Shown: positions 15,619-22,502 of the stretch, piece after piece
How positions within the stretch are numbered: the first letter of the stretch is position 1
Layout: every line of letters begins with the position of its first letter
Made by a program: the position numbers and the translations under genes
Notes under the pieces: generated by a model
The model's database searches: none
Told to the model about the DNA's origin: nothing
Seen by the model: only the letters and a program-made list of their open reading frames with translations
Assembly (NCBI GenBank): GCA_035637315.1
Contig: DASPXK010000045.1
Location: 1 to 39,457, forward strand
DNA length: 39,457 nt
Reading direction: 5' to 3'
Origin: DASPXK01 sp035637315
GTDB lineage: Bacteria > Chloroflexota > UBA6077 > JACCZL01

Positions 15619-16500
15619 ATGCAGGAAGCGACGTTTACGGTCAAAAAGGGCCTCGCTCAGATGCTCAAGGGTGGCGTGATCATGGACGTCGTGACGGCCG
15701 AGCACGCCCGCATCGCCGAGGACGCTGGAGCATGTGCGGTGATGGCGCTCGAACGCGTGCCGGCCGAGATCCGTGCCCACGGCGGCGTGGCTCGCATGAG
15801 CGCACCGGAGCTGATCGAGCAGATCATGGCGGCGGTCAGCATCCCGGTCATGGCCAAATGTCGGATCGGCCACTTCGCCGAGGCCCAGGTGCTCGAGGCG
15901 CTCGGAGTCGACTACATCGACGAGTCCGAAGTGCTCACCCCGGCCGACGAGGAGCACCACGTCGACAAGCACGCGTTCAAGGTGCCGTTCGTGTGCGGGG
16001 CGCGCGATCTTGGCGAGGCTCTACGCCGAATCGGCGAAGGGGCGGCCATGATTCGCTCGAAGGGCGAGGCCGGAACCGGCAACATTGTCGAGGCGGTCCG
16101 CCATCTGCGGGCGATCGTCGGCAGGATTAGGCGGCTGACGACGCGTGGGCCAGACGAGTGGATGGCCGAAGCCAAAGAGCTGGGCGCGCCGTACGAGCTG
16201 GTCCGCGAGGTTGCCCAGACAGGAAAGCTGCCGGTGGTCATGTTCTGCGCTGGCGGGGTAGCCACCCCAGCCGACGCGGGGCTGGTGATGCAGCTTGGCG
16301 CGGAGGGCGTGTTCGTTGGCTCGGGCATCTTCAAGAGCGAGAACCCGGCGGTCACGGCTCAGGCGATCGTGAAGGCTACGACCCACTTCCAGGACGCCAA
16401 GATCGTGGCAGAGGTCTCAAAGGGGCTGGGCAGGCCGATGGCCGGCCTGGAGATTGCGGAGATCCCGGAGCGCGAGCTGCTCGCGGTTCGGGGCTGGTGA
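15619..16500 (+). CDS. pdxS: Pyridoxal 5'-phosphate synthase subunit PdxS
   Basis: 293 aa synthase subunit of the DXP-independent vitamin B6 pathway. It joins ribose-5-phosphate, glyceraldehyde-3-phosphate and ammonia into PLP and forms a dodecamer carrying PdxT. The catalytic residues are present: D23 (IMDVV), the Schiff-base Lys K80 (VMAKCRIGH) and the second Lys K148 (RSKGEAGTGN). The phosphate-binding CAGGVATPADA and VFVGSGIF segments are intact. Length is standard. AAGGAG lies 6 bases before ATG 15619. pdxT follows 60 bases downstream. Confidence 0.97.
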   Translation: MQEATFTVKKGLAQMLKGGVIMDVVTAEHARIAEDAGACAVMALERVPAEIRAHGGVARMSAPELIEQIMAAVSIPVMAKCRIGHFAEAQVLEALGVDYIDESEVLTPADEEHHVDKHAFKVPFVCGARDLGEALRRIGEGAAMIRSKGEAGTGNIVEAVRHLRAIVGRIRRLTTRGPDEWMAEAKELGAPYELVREVAQTGKLPVVMFCAGGVATPADAGLVMQLGAEGVFVGSGIFKSENPAVTAQAIVKATTHFQDAKIVAEVSKGLGRPMAGLEIAEIPERELLAVRGW

Positions 16501-16510
16501 GACACGAGCG

Positions 16511-16546
16511 ATCAGCTGTCAGCCGTCAGCCGTTAGCAGCTGACAG
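16511..16546. repeat. CAGCTGTCAGC-type repeat, copy 3
   Basis: ATCAGCTGTCAGCCGTCAGC followed by CGTTAGCAGCTGACAG. CTGTCAGC (16516-16523) and GCTGACAG (16539-16546) can form a hairpin. It fills the pdxS-pdxT gap and leaves GAGGGAC as the pdxT ribosome-binding site. Confidence 0.6.
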
Positions 16547-16560
16547 GTTCGAGGGACAAG

Positions 16561-17190
16561 ATGGAGGAGGATTTCTCTCAACTGACAATCGGCGTGCTGG
16601 CGCTTCAGGGAGCTTTTGCGGAGCACGTCGCGGTGCTCCGTCGGCTCGGCGCACAGGCCCGCGAGGTGCGGGTGCCGGGGGACCTGGAAGCACTTGACGG
16701 CCTGATCATTCCGGGCGGTGAGAGCACGACCATCGGCAAGCTGCTCGAAGCTTTTGACTTGCTCGCGCCGCTGCGGCGGCTGGTGGACGACGGGCTGCCG
16801 ATCTACGGCACGTGCGCGGGCACCATCTTACTGGCGCGCGACATCGGCGGGCTCGACCAGCCGCTGCTAGCAACAATGGACCTGCAGGTCGAGCGGAATG
16901 CCTTCGGACGCCAGCTCCAGAGTTTCGAGACCGATCTACACATCGCCCCCCTTGGTGCCGAGACGTTTCGGGCGATCTTCATTCGAGCGCCCGCCATCCG
17001 TGGCGTTGGGCCAGAGGTCGAGACGCTCGCCAGGCTCGACGATGGCACGATCGTGGCTGCGCGCCAGGGCCAGCTGCTGGCGAGCTGCTTCCACCCCGAG
17101 CTAAGCGGCGACGACCGCTTCCACCGCTACTTCCTGCAAGCTGTCAAGCAGGCCGCCGCCCGCCAGCCAGCAGCCGCCGGCGCGCTCTAA
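16561..17190 (+). CDS. pdxT: Pyridoxal 5'-phosphate synthase glutaminase subunit PdxT
   Basis: 209 aa class I glutamine amidotransferase that releases ammonia from glutamine for PdxS. The triad is complete: nucleophile C85 (YGTCAGT), H178 and E180 (CFHPEL). The PGGESTTIGKLL oxyanion loop is at 51-62. Length is slightly above the usual 190-200 aa. GAGGGAC sits a few bases before ATG 16561. Its TAA lies inside the palindrome TCTAAGCTTAGA shared with the convergent DUF5989 gene. Confidence 0.97.
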   Translation: MEEDFSQLTIGVLALQGAFAEHVAVLRRLGAQAREVRVPGDLEALDGLIIPGGESTTIGKLLEAFDLLAPLRRLVDDGLPIYGTCAGTILLARDIGGLDQPLLATMDLQVERNAFGRQLQSFETDLHIAPLGAETFRAIFIRAPAIRGVGPEVETLARLDDGTIVAARQGQLLASCFHPELSGDDRFHRYFLQAVKQAAARQPAAAGAL

Positions 17191-17192
17191 GC

Positions 17193-17363
17193 TTAGATCA
17201 GCGGATAGATGAACGGCCCCAGCGAGGTGGCCGAGGCGAAGGCGATCAGGGCGATCAACAGCAGCAGCATCAGTACGAGCGGGATCATCCACCACAGGCG
17301 CTGGGCCCACAGGAAGCCGAGCAGCTCGAACGCGATCCCAAACTTGTCGGTCAGCCCACGCAT
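17193..17363 (-). CDS. Small membrane protein, DUF5989 family
   Basis: 56 aa. MRGLTDKFGIAFELLGFLWA is an amphipathic N-terminus. WWMIPLVLMLLLLIALIAFA is one membrane span, and the protein ends in ATSLGPFIYPLI. The WxxP before the span and the terminal PFIY match DUF5989 as I know it, a small protein usually coded next to carbamoyltransferase and SxtJ-like genes in surface-polysaccharide loci. Here those partners are absent and it stands convergent to pdxT. A GGGATCGGGTG stretch precedes ATG 17363. Function unknown. Confidence 0.7.
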   Translation of the reverse strand: MRGLTDKFGIAFELLGFLWAQRLWWMIPLVLMLLLLIALIAFASATSLGPFIYPLI

Positions 17364-17498
17364 CGCTTGCACCCGATCCCTTCCAGCTGCGGTCGAGGCG
17401 CCCGACCTGCGCGTCGGAGCACCAAGCGCGGATGATAGGTGCCAGTCGCGTGGGGTGTCAAGCGGACTGTTTTGTGAAGGTTTTGGAGAGCAAGGGAC

Positions 17499-17620
17499 GG
17501 CCCTCACCCCCTGCCCCCTCTCCCTGCCGCGGGAGAGGGGACGTTCGACGCTCGGATCCCAGTGCTCCCCTCCCCCCTTGAGGGCCCCTTGAGGGAGAGG
17601 GGGGAGGGGCGGTGAGGGCC
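17499..17620. repeat. GC-rich palindromic intergenic repeat, copy 2
   Basis: The left arm GGCCCTCACCCCCTGCCCC runs on to CTCTCCC (to 17524), and the right arm GGGAGAGGGG...GGTGAGGGCC is at 17594-17620, with a shorter inner stem CCGCGGGAGAGG. It has the same arms as 9479-9563. It lies in the 457-base gap between the DUF5989 gene and the dehydrogenase. The remaining gap sequence (17621-17820) shows only CCACCGG/CCGGTGG complementarity and the ribosome-binding site of the next gene. Confidence 0.75.
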
Positions 17621-17820
17621 GGTTGTCGCCCGCCACCGGACCCCAAAATTTGGCGGCCACCCTTTCTGTCCTGACGTTCCGAGGCCTCGAAGGACGTGTT
17701 GCCGCCGGTGGCCTTGGACACCTACGCTGTACGCGTCGGCGAAGCTGATTCACTTCGTGCGGAGTGGGCTGAGGCAGCCTGCTGCGAGAGTTCGGACGCG
17801 ACCGAGCGGGGAGGGGAGCC

Positions 17821-18933
17821 ATGCCAAGCGTAACCGGGCGGGTAGCGGCCTTCTACGGCCCTGGGAAGCCAATGAAGATCAAGGAGTACGCGGTCCCGTC
17901 GCCGGAGCCGGGCGCCGCCGTGCTCGAGATGACAGTCGCCAACGTCTGCGGCTCGGACCTCCACCAGTGGCGCGGTGAGTTCGACGTGGAAAAGTTCGGG
18001 CGGCCCTATCCGCAGATCCTGGGCCACGAGATGACCGGCCGGATCCACGAGCTGGGCGAGGGCCTGAGCCGTGACGCGGCCGGCAGTCCGCTCCAGGTCG
18101 GTGACCGGGTCATCTTTCGATACTTCTATCCCTGTGGCAAGTGCCGCGCCTGCACCAAGCGAGTATTCCGCGCCTGCCCGTTCGCGCGTCTGTACCTGAC
18201 CAGGTCGTGCGACAGCCCGCCCCATTTCTACGGCGCCTTCGGCGACTATCACTACCTGAACCGGGGCGCCGCCATCTTCAAGGTCCCGGACGAGCTGCCG
18301 GACGAGACGGTGGCCGGCATCAACTGCGCATTGTCGCAGGTTGTGGGTGGGATGCAGCTCGCCCAGCTCAAGCTGGGCGAGAACGTGGTCATCCAGGGCG
18401 CCGGCGGCCTTGGCGTGTACGCGACCGCGGTCGCCAAGCAGATGGGCGCCGGCAAGGTGATCGTGATCGACGGCATCCAGGAACGCCTGGACCTCGCAGC
18501 CGCGTTCGGAGCCGACGAGCTGATCGACTTCCGGCAGCTCAAGGAGGCCGACGAGCGGATCAAGCGAGTCTTCGAGCTGACCGACGAGTGGGGCGCCGAC
18601 GTGGTGGCCGAGCTGGCCGGACATCCACGGGTCTGCCCAGAAGGTCTGCGGATGCTGGGCCGCACCGGGCGTTACCTGGAGATCGGCAACATCAGCCCGG
18701 GCCTGACCTACGAGCTCGACCCGTCCTGGCTGATCTTCGGCAACCGCACCATCTACGGCATGGTCTACTACGAGGCCGAGCACCTCCAGCAAGCGCTCGA
18801 GCTGGTGGTGCGAACGCGAGACCTGTATCCGTGGCACAAGGTCCTGAGCCACAAGTTCCCGCTCGCCGAGATCAACGAGGCCTTTAACATGGCCGACCAG
18901 GGCAAGGTGACCCGCGCCGCGATCGTGCCCTGA
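17821..18933 (+). CDS. Zinc-dependent alcohol dehydrogenase family protein
   Basis: 370 aa medium-chain dehydrogenase. Catalytic zinc ligands are C43 (VCGSD) and H69/E70 (GHE). The structural zinc is held by C105, C108, C111 and C119 (CGKCRACTKRVFRAC). The NAD(P)-binding GAGGLG is at 193-198. It resembles threonine/sorbitol dehydrogenase-like enzymes; the substrate cannot be assigned. GGGGAGGGGAGCC before ATG 17821 is a strong ribosome-binding site. It is a single gene between the palindromic repeat and the vapBC pair. Confidence 0.9.
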   Translation: MPSVTGRVAAFYGPGKPMKIKEYAVPSPEPGAAVLEMTVANVCGSDLHQWRGEFDVEKFGRPYPQILGHEMTGRIHELGEGLSRDAAGSPLQVGDRVIFRYFYPCGKCRACTKRVFRACPFARLYLTRSCDSPPHFYGAFGDYHYLNRGAAIFKVPDELPDETVAGINCALSQVVGGMQLAQLKLGENVVIQGAGGLGVYATAVAKQMGAGKVIVIDGIQERLDLAAAFGADELIDFRQLKEADERIKRVFELTDEWGADVVAELAGHPRVCPEGLRMLGRTGRYLEIGNISPGLTYELDPSWLIFGNRTIYGMVYYEAEHLQQALELVVRTRDLYPWHKVLSHKFPLAEINEAFNMADQGKVTRAAIVP

Positions 18934-18961
18934 GGGCAGTAGAACTCTAGCGAATCAGTTA

Positions 18962-18967
18962 TATAAT
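18962..18967 (+). promoter_or_regulatory. Candidate -10 box of the vapBC pair
   Basis: A perfect TATAAT in the only AT-rich stretch around (18956-18970), 17 bases before the antitoxin start. No good -35 is visible at the expected distance. The leader would be only about 10 bases. The antitoxin normally represses such a promoter. Confidence 0.45.
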
Positions 18968-18984
18968 TACGCCAGAGTCGTACG

Positions 18985-19263
18985 ATGGCCACGAAGGTAG
19001 GAGCCAAGGGTCAGGTTGTGATCGACCAGGCCATACGGCAGAAGCTTGGTATTCGGCCGGGCATGCTGGCCGTGCAGCGTCTCGTCGACGATCACGTTGA
19101 ACTGAGGTTCCTGGCCGGCTCCCACCGACGGTCTCTGGCGGGCGCGGCTCGACCCTTCATTCGTCGCTTTCCCTCAGCCGAGGAGCTCCAGGCTGCAGAC
19201 GAGCTGTGGGCCGCGGAGGTGCGCCGCCACGCGCAGCCCCATACCGAGGAATCGGGCGTGTGA
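18985..19263 (+). CDS. vapB: VapB/AbrB-type antitoxin
   Basis: 92 aa. The first 45 residues form a swapped-hairpin AbrB/MazE DNA-binding domain (VGAKGQVVIDQAIRQKLGIRPG). The acidic/amphipathic tail (SAEELQAADELWAAEV) is the likely toxin-binding part. It directly precedes and overlaps a PIN-domain toxin (GTGA overlap). Expected role: neutralise the toxin and repress the operon. The subfamily name VapB is by architecture and context. Confidence 0.85.
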   Translation: MATKVGAKGQVVIDQAIRQKLGIRPGMLAVQRLVDDHVELRFLAGSHRRSLAGAARPFIRRFPSAEELQAADELWAAEVRRHAQPHTEESGV

Positions 19264-19670
19264 CAGCGGTCTTGGACACGAGCGTCATGGTGCGGTACCT
19301 GACGCTCGATCCTCCCGAACACGGCGTCCTGGCGCAAGCCCTCATCGAAGGTCCCGACGACTTCGTCATTCCAAGCGTGGCGCTTGCCGAGGCTGCTTTC
19401 GTGCTCACTCGCCTCTACGAAGTCGAGCGCGCCACGTGCATCGATCTGCTGGTCGATCTGCTGGGACGGGCCAACCTAGCGCCCCTGGAACTGTCCAAGC
19501 CTCGCGCGTTGGAGGCACTGCTGCTCTGTCGAGCCTCCAGCCGCGTGTCTTTCGCGGACGCGCTGATTTGGGCCGCAGCCCGTGAGCCCGGACCGGGCCT
19601 CCTTTACACTTTCGACCAACGCTTCCCGGCCGCGCAGATCGAGCGCCGGCTTCTGGTGGCAGGAACCTGA
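19260..19670 (+). CDS. vapC: VapC-type PIN-domain toxin
   Basis: 136 aa PIN nuclease. Acidic residues of the metal site are all present: D6 (VLDTS), E44 (ALAEAAF), D100 (SFADALIWAA) and D119 (YTFDQRF). The start is GTG 19260, overlapping the antitoxin TGA, rather than the longer frame from 19206 that would run through the antitoxin. VapC toxins cleave RNA, often initiator tRNA or rRNA; the target here is unknown. The intact active site suggests a functional pair. Confidence 0.87.
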   Translation: MTAVLDTSVMVRYLTLDPPEHGVLAQALIEGPDDFVIPSVALAEAAFVLTRLYEVERATCIDLLVDLLGRANLAPLELSKPRALEALLLCRASSRVSFADALIWAAAREPGPGLLYTFDQRFPAAQIERRLLVAGT

Positions 19671-19753
19671 CCCGCCGCGGAGAACACCCGGAATATTTCG
19701 CCTTCCTCGAACGTTTGTCTACAGGCAGAGGGCGCACGAGAGGAGGGCAGCTT

Positions 19754-20059
19754 ATGGTGGCACCCGTCCGCACCTACCTCGAGGCCGATGTCAAGTGCTA
19801 TCACTGCGGCCACGTCTCTGGGGTGGCCCGCGTCGAACCCGGCCCAGGCAAGCCCGTCGCAACGTTCAAGCCGCTCGACTCGGACGTCGAGACGCCGATC
19901 GAGAACCGCGCGCTGCTCCGCTGCGCTCGGTGCAGCGGTCCGACCTATTTCGAGGAGTTCGAGCTGCGGCAGGAGTTTGCCAGGATCAACTTCCTGGACG
20001 ACCGACCCCGCCGCGGCCGCCCGCCGAAGCGGCTCGTCGAGCAGCGCGGAGCTGCGTAA
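19754..20059 (+). CDS. Zinc-ribbon protein with AT-hook-like tail
   Basis: 101 aa. ATG 19754 has AGGAGGG (19741-19747) 6 bases upstream, which decides the start. Two Cys pairs, KCYHCG and RCARCSG, about 45 residues apart form a zinc ribbon. The C-terminus reads DDRPRRGRPPKRLVEQ, whose core RGRPPK is like an AT-hook DNA-binding motif. No family name comes to mind. It follows vapC by 83 bases on the same strand but has its own ribosome-binding site. A small DNA-associated protein is a guess. Confidence 0.65.
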   Translation: MVAPVRTYLEADVKCYHCGHVSGVARVEPGPGKPVATFKPLDSDVETPIENRALLRCARCSGPTYFEEFELRQEFARINFLDDRPRRGRPPKRLVEQRGAA

Positions 20060-20062
20060 GAC

Positions 20063-20160
20063 CGGTCGCGGGTCACGTGTCGCGAGTCGCGAGACGCTGG
20101 TCTCTGGTCTCGGTCTCGAGCCTCGGTTTCGCGCCCGCGACTAGAGACGAGAGACTCGCC
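20063..20160. repeat. GTCTC/TCGCGAG word repeat at a convergent junction
   Basis: TCGCGAGTCGCGAGACGC followed by TGGTCTCTGGTCTCGGTCTC, then the reverse words CGCGACTAGAGACGAGAGAC. It forms an imperfect inverted repeat between the zinc-ribbon gene and the decayed proline dehydrogenase, and supplies the last codons of the latter. Confidence 0.5.
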
Positions 20161-20949
20161 ACTCACGCACGAGGCTGGTCAGAACGAACATCAGGTTGGC
20201 CGGGCGCTCGGCCAGGCGGCGGACAAGGTAGGGGTACCACTCGCGGCCGAAGGGGACGTAGGTCCGTACCGGCTCGCCGCGACGCGCCAGCGCGCGCTGC
20301 AGATCGCGGCGGACCCCGTAGAGCATCTCGAACTCGTAGCGCTCACGAGGGACTCCTTCGCGCGCGATGAAGCGGAGCGCGTAGCGCAGGATCTGCTGGT
20401 CATGGGTGGCGATCGCCACGAGTCCGTGGCCCATCAGTAAGCGCTCGATCAGCCGCACATAGTTGCGGCGGAGGTAGGCCTGAATCACAGCCCCCACGTT
20501 CTACGGCCTGAAGCGGTGGAACAGGTCGAGGGTGCGCTGCGTACAGGCGCTTCCCTCCATGTCGATGCGGACGAAATTGCGCAGGCGCTGGGCGCGCTGG
20601 AGGATCAGGCGGACGTTCGCCTCGGCCAGTTGGTCCTCAACGGCGAGACCTAGCTGGGTCAGCTTGAGCAAGACGGCCGCGGAGAGGCCAGTCTCCGAGA
20701 TCCGGTCCAGCATCCGCACGTAGACCTCGACGCTCGCCGCGGCCCCTCCGGGTCGGCCACTTCCTCGCCCAGATAGTCGAGCGTGGCCAGGACGCCGCCG
20801 GCGTTGAGCGAGCCCACCACGTCGATGGCGTCTTCCAGCGTCTCGCCCGCCACGAAGCGCCAGCCGAAGCCGCGCAGCACGCCGTGGCGCGTGATGAAAT
20901 CCTGTAGCCGACGCGCTCGCGCCAGCCTCAGCAAAGTCGCTCTGAACAC
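20141..20949 (-). pseudogene. Proline dehydrogenase, decayed
   Basis: The segments read as a Deinococcus/Thermus-type monofunctional proline dehydrogenase. The N-terminus MFRATLLRLARARRLQDF to AGGVLATLDYLGEEV is in one frame (20949 to about 20745). Then VYVRMLDRISETGL, LKLTQLGL and FVRIDMEGS follow in another. Next comes an in-frame TAG (20501-20503), then NVGAVIQAYLRR, IATHD, RYEFEMLYGVR and FGREWYPYLVRRLAERPANL. Between AYLRR and NYVRLIERLL about 40 residues are missing, including the LxKGAY segment with the conserved catalytic Lys. Frameshift, nonsense and deletion together mean no active enzyme. It would have oxidised proline to pyrroline-5-carboxylate with FAD. Confidence 0.85.
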
Positions 20950-20959
20950 AGGCGACCTC

Positions 20960-21050
20960 GTTCAACGTTCAACGTCGAAGTGTAGGCGCCGGCAGGTCAA
21001 ACGAGTTGAGGAACCGCCAGCGTCTCGCGCCTAAACGTTGAACCTTGAAG
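20960..21050. repeat. GTTCAACGTT inverted repeat upstream of the lipoprotein gene
   Basis: GTTCAACGTTCAACGTCGAAG (first 10 bases at 20960-20969) faces AACGTTGAACCTTGAAGG (21034-21051) across about 65 bases. Like the other word repeats here it is built of permuted short words and is probably a dispersed intergenic element. Confidence 0.55.
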
Positions 21051-21113
21051 GCTGAACGACGTCCAGCGTGTTATCCTCTCGGTTGGAGATGGCGCTCTGG
21101 AACGCGGGGAGAG

Positions 21114-22427
21114 ATGGCTCGTCGATCGGTGAGCTGGGTCGTGCTGGCCGCGGCGCTGGCGCTGGTCGGCTGTTCGCCCGCCAGGGATCGTTTTAGCCAG
21201 TTTCTTGGACAGCCCAGCGCGGCTGCCACGCCCGCGCGACTGGCGTACGTCGCCGAGGACAATCACGTCTACACGGTCGCCCTCGAAGGGGGTGACCCGC
21301 TACGCGCGGACTCGATCCCGGGCGAGCAGCCGGTGGCAGGCGAGGTCCGCATCTCCCGCTGGCCGACCTGGACGTCGGACGGGGCCCGGCTGGCATTCAT
21401 GCGCCTGCGCTCAGGCGAGGGCGACGAGCCAGCCAACGCGGCGATCTGGACCACTGCCCCTGACGGCTCGGACCTCCACAAGATCTGGGAGTCACAGGAC
21501 CTGGCGCCAATCTACATGGCCTGGTCGCCAGACGCTTCGGCCCTGGCGCTCCTGGTCCAGAACAACGATACCCTTGCCCTCCAGCTCCTCGACCCGGCCG
21601 GCGCACGCCCGCCTCGGACCGTCGCCGAGGGCGGTCCGCTGTATTTCTCCTGGTCGCCGGATGCCGCCGAGCTGCTGATTCACGTCGGGGGCGACCATCG
21701 CTCCAACCAGAAGGCCGAGCTGAGCGTGCTGCGACCTGGGCCGAACGACGAACGACGTTCGCTCGCGTCGCCACCGGCCGACTTCCGCGCGCCGGCCTGG
21801 TCGCCAGACGGCACCAGGCTGGCGTACATCGCCGAGGCGCAGGACAAGAGCGCCGTGTTGATCGTGTCGAACGCCGGGGGCGGCGAGTCCGTACGACTAG
21901 CCCCGCTTGGCGACGAGGCAGCGTTCCTCTGGTCACCCAATGGCGACTACCTGGCATTCGGCAGCCGTTCGCCCACGGAACGGATCTTCTACCAGGGGCT
22001 GGAGGTGGTCAAGAGCGACGGCAGCGGGCGCGCCCAGATTACCCAGGAGGCGGTCATGGCTTTCTTCTGGTCACCTGACGGCAAGAAGCTAGCTTTCGCC
22101 TCGATCGACCGCCAGGCCCAGGCGTTGGCGTGGTTCGTCAGCGACTCAACCGGTAAGAGCCGCAAGCAAGTCGGAACGTTTCTGCCCAGCCAGGACCAGA
22201 TCCGACATTTCGCCTTCTTCGACCAGTACGCCCAGTCACACGCGCTGTGGTCGCCGGACAGCCGCTATCTGGTCTACACGGGCCTGCCGGCCGGGGCGCG
22301 CGCCGACCCCACCGCGGCTCGCAGGAGCCGCGTGTTTGTCGTCCCCGCGGACGGGAGCGCCGAGGCAAAGGCGATCGTCGACGGCAACCTGGCTATCTGG
22401 CCGGCCCACACCGCGCGCGGCCGGTAG
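21114..22427 (+). CDS. Lipoprotein with TolB/WD40-like beta-propeller
   Basis: 437 aa. It starts with a signal peptide ending in lipobox LVGC (Cys20), so it is probably anchored outside the membrane. From residue 40 on there are about seven propeller blades with the recurrent motif WSPDGxxLAF: TWTSDGARLAF, AWSPDASALAL, SWSPDAAELLI, AWSPDGTRLAY, LWSPNGDYLAF, FWSPDGKKLAF and LWSPDSRYLVY. GGGGAG lies right before ATG 21114. An earlier in-frame start at 21045 would bury the signal peptide. Such propellers bind proteins or glycans; a specific role is not visible. Confidence 0.85.
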   Translation: MARRSVSWVVLAAALALVGCSPARDRFSQFLGQPSAAATPARLAYVAEDNHVYTVALEGGDPLRADSIPGEQPVAGEVRISRWPTWTSDGARLAFMRLRSGEGDEPANAAIWTTAPDGSDLHKIWESQDLAPIYMAWSPDASALALLVQNNDTLALQLLDPAGARPPRTVAEGGPLYFSWSPDAAELLIHVGGDHRSNQKAELSVLRPGPNDERRSLASPPADFRAPAWSPDGTRLAYIAEAQDKSAVLIVSNAGGGESVRLAPLGDEAAFLWSPNGDYLAFGSRSPTERIFYQGLEVVKSDGSGRAQITQEAVMAFFWSPDGKKLAFASIDRQAQALAWFVSDSTGKSRKQVGTFLPSQDQIRHFAFFDQYAQSHALWSPDSRYLVYTGLPAGARADPTAARRSRVFVVPADGSAEAKAIVDGNLAIWPAHTARGR

Positions 22428-22502
22428 ACAGGATGAAATGACTGATTTCGACGCTGGCCAGCAGCGACACCTTTCCGCTGTGGCTGTTGGACCCTGAGGC
22501 GG

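Noticed and set aside
20501..20503. In-frame TAG in proline dehydrogenase as a recoded (pyrrolysine) codon
   Set aside because: The same gene has a frameshift and a deletion of its catalytic segment, and the position is not a special site in the family.
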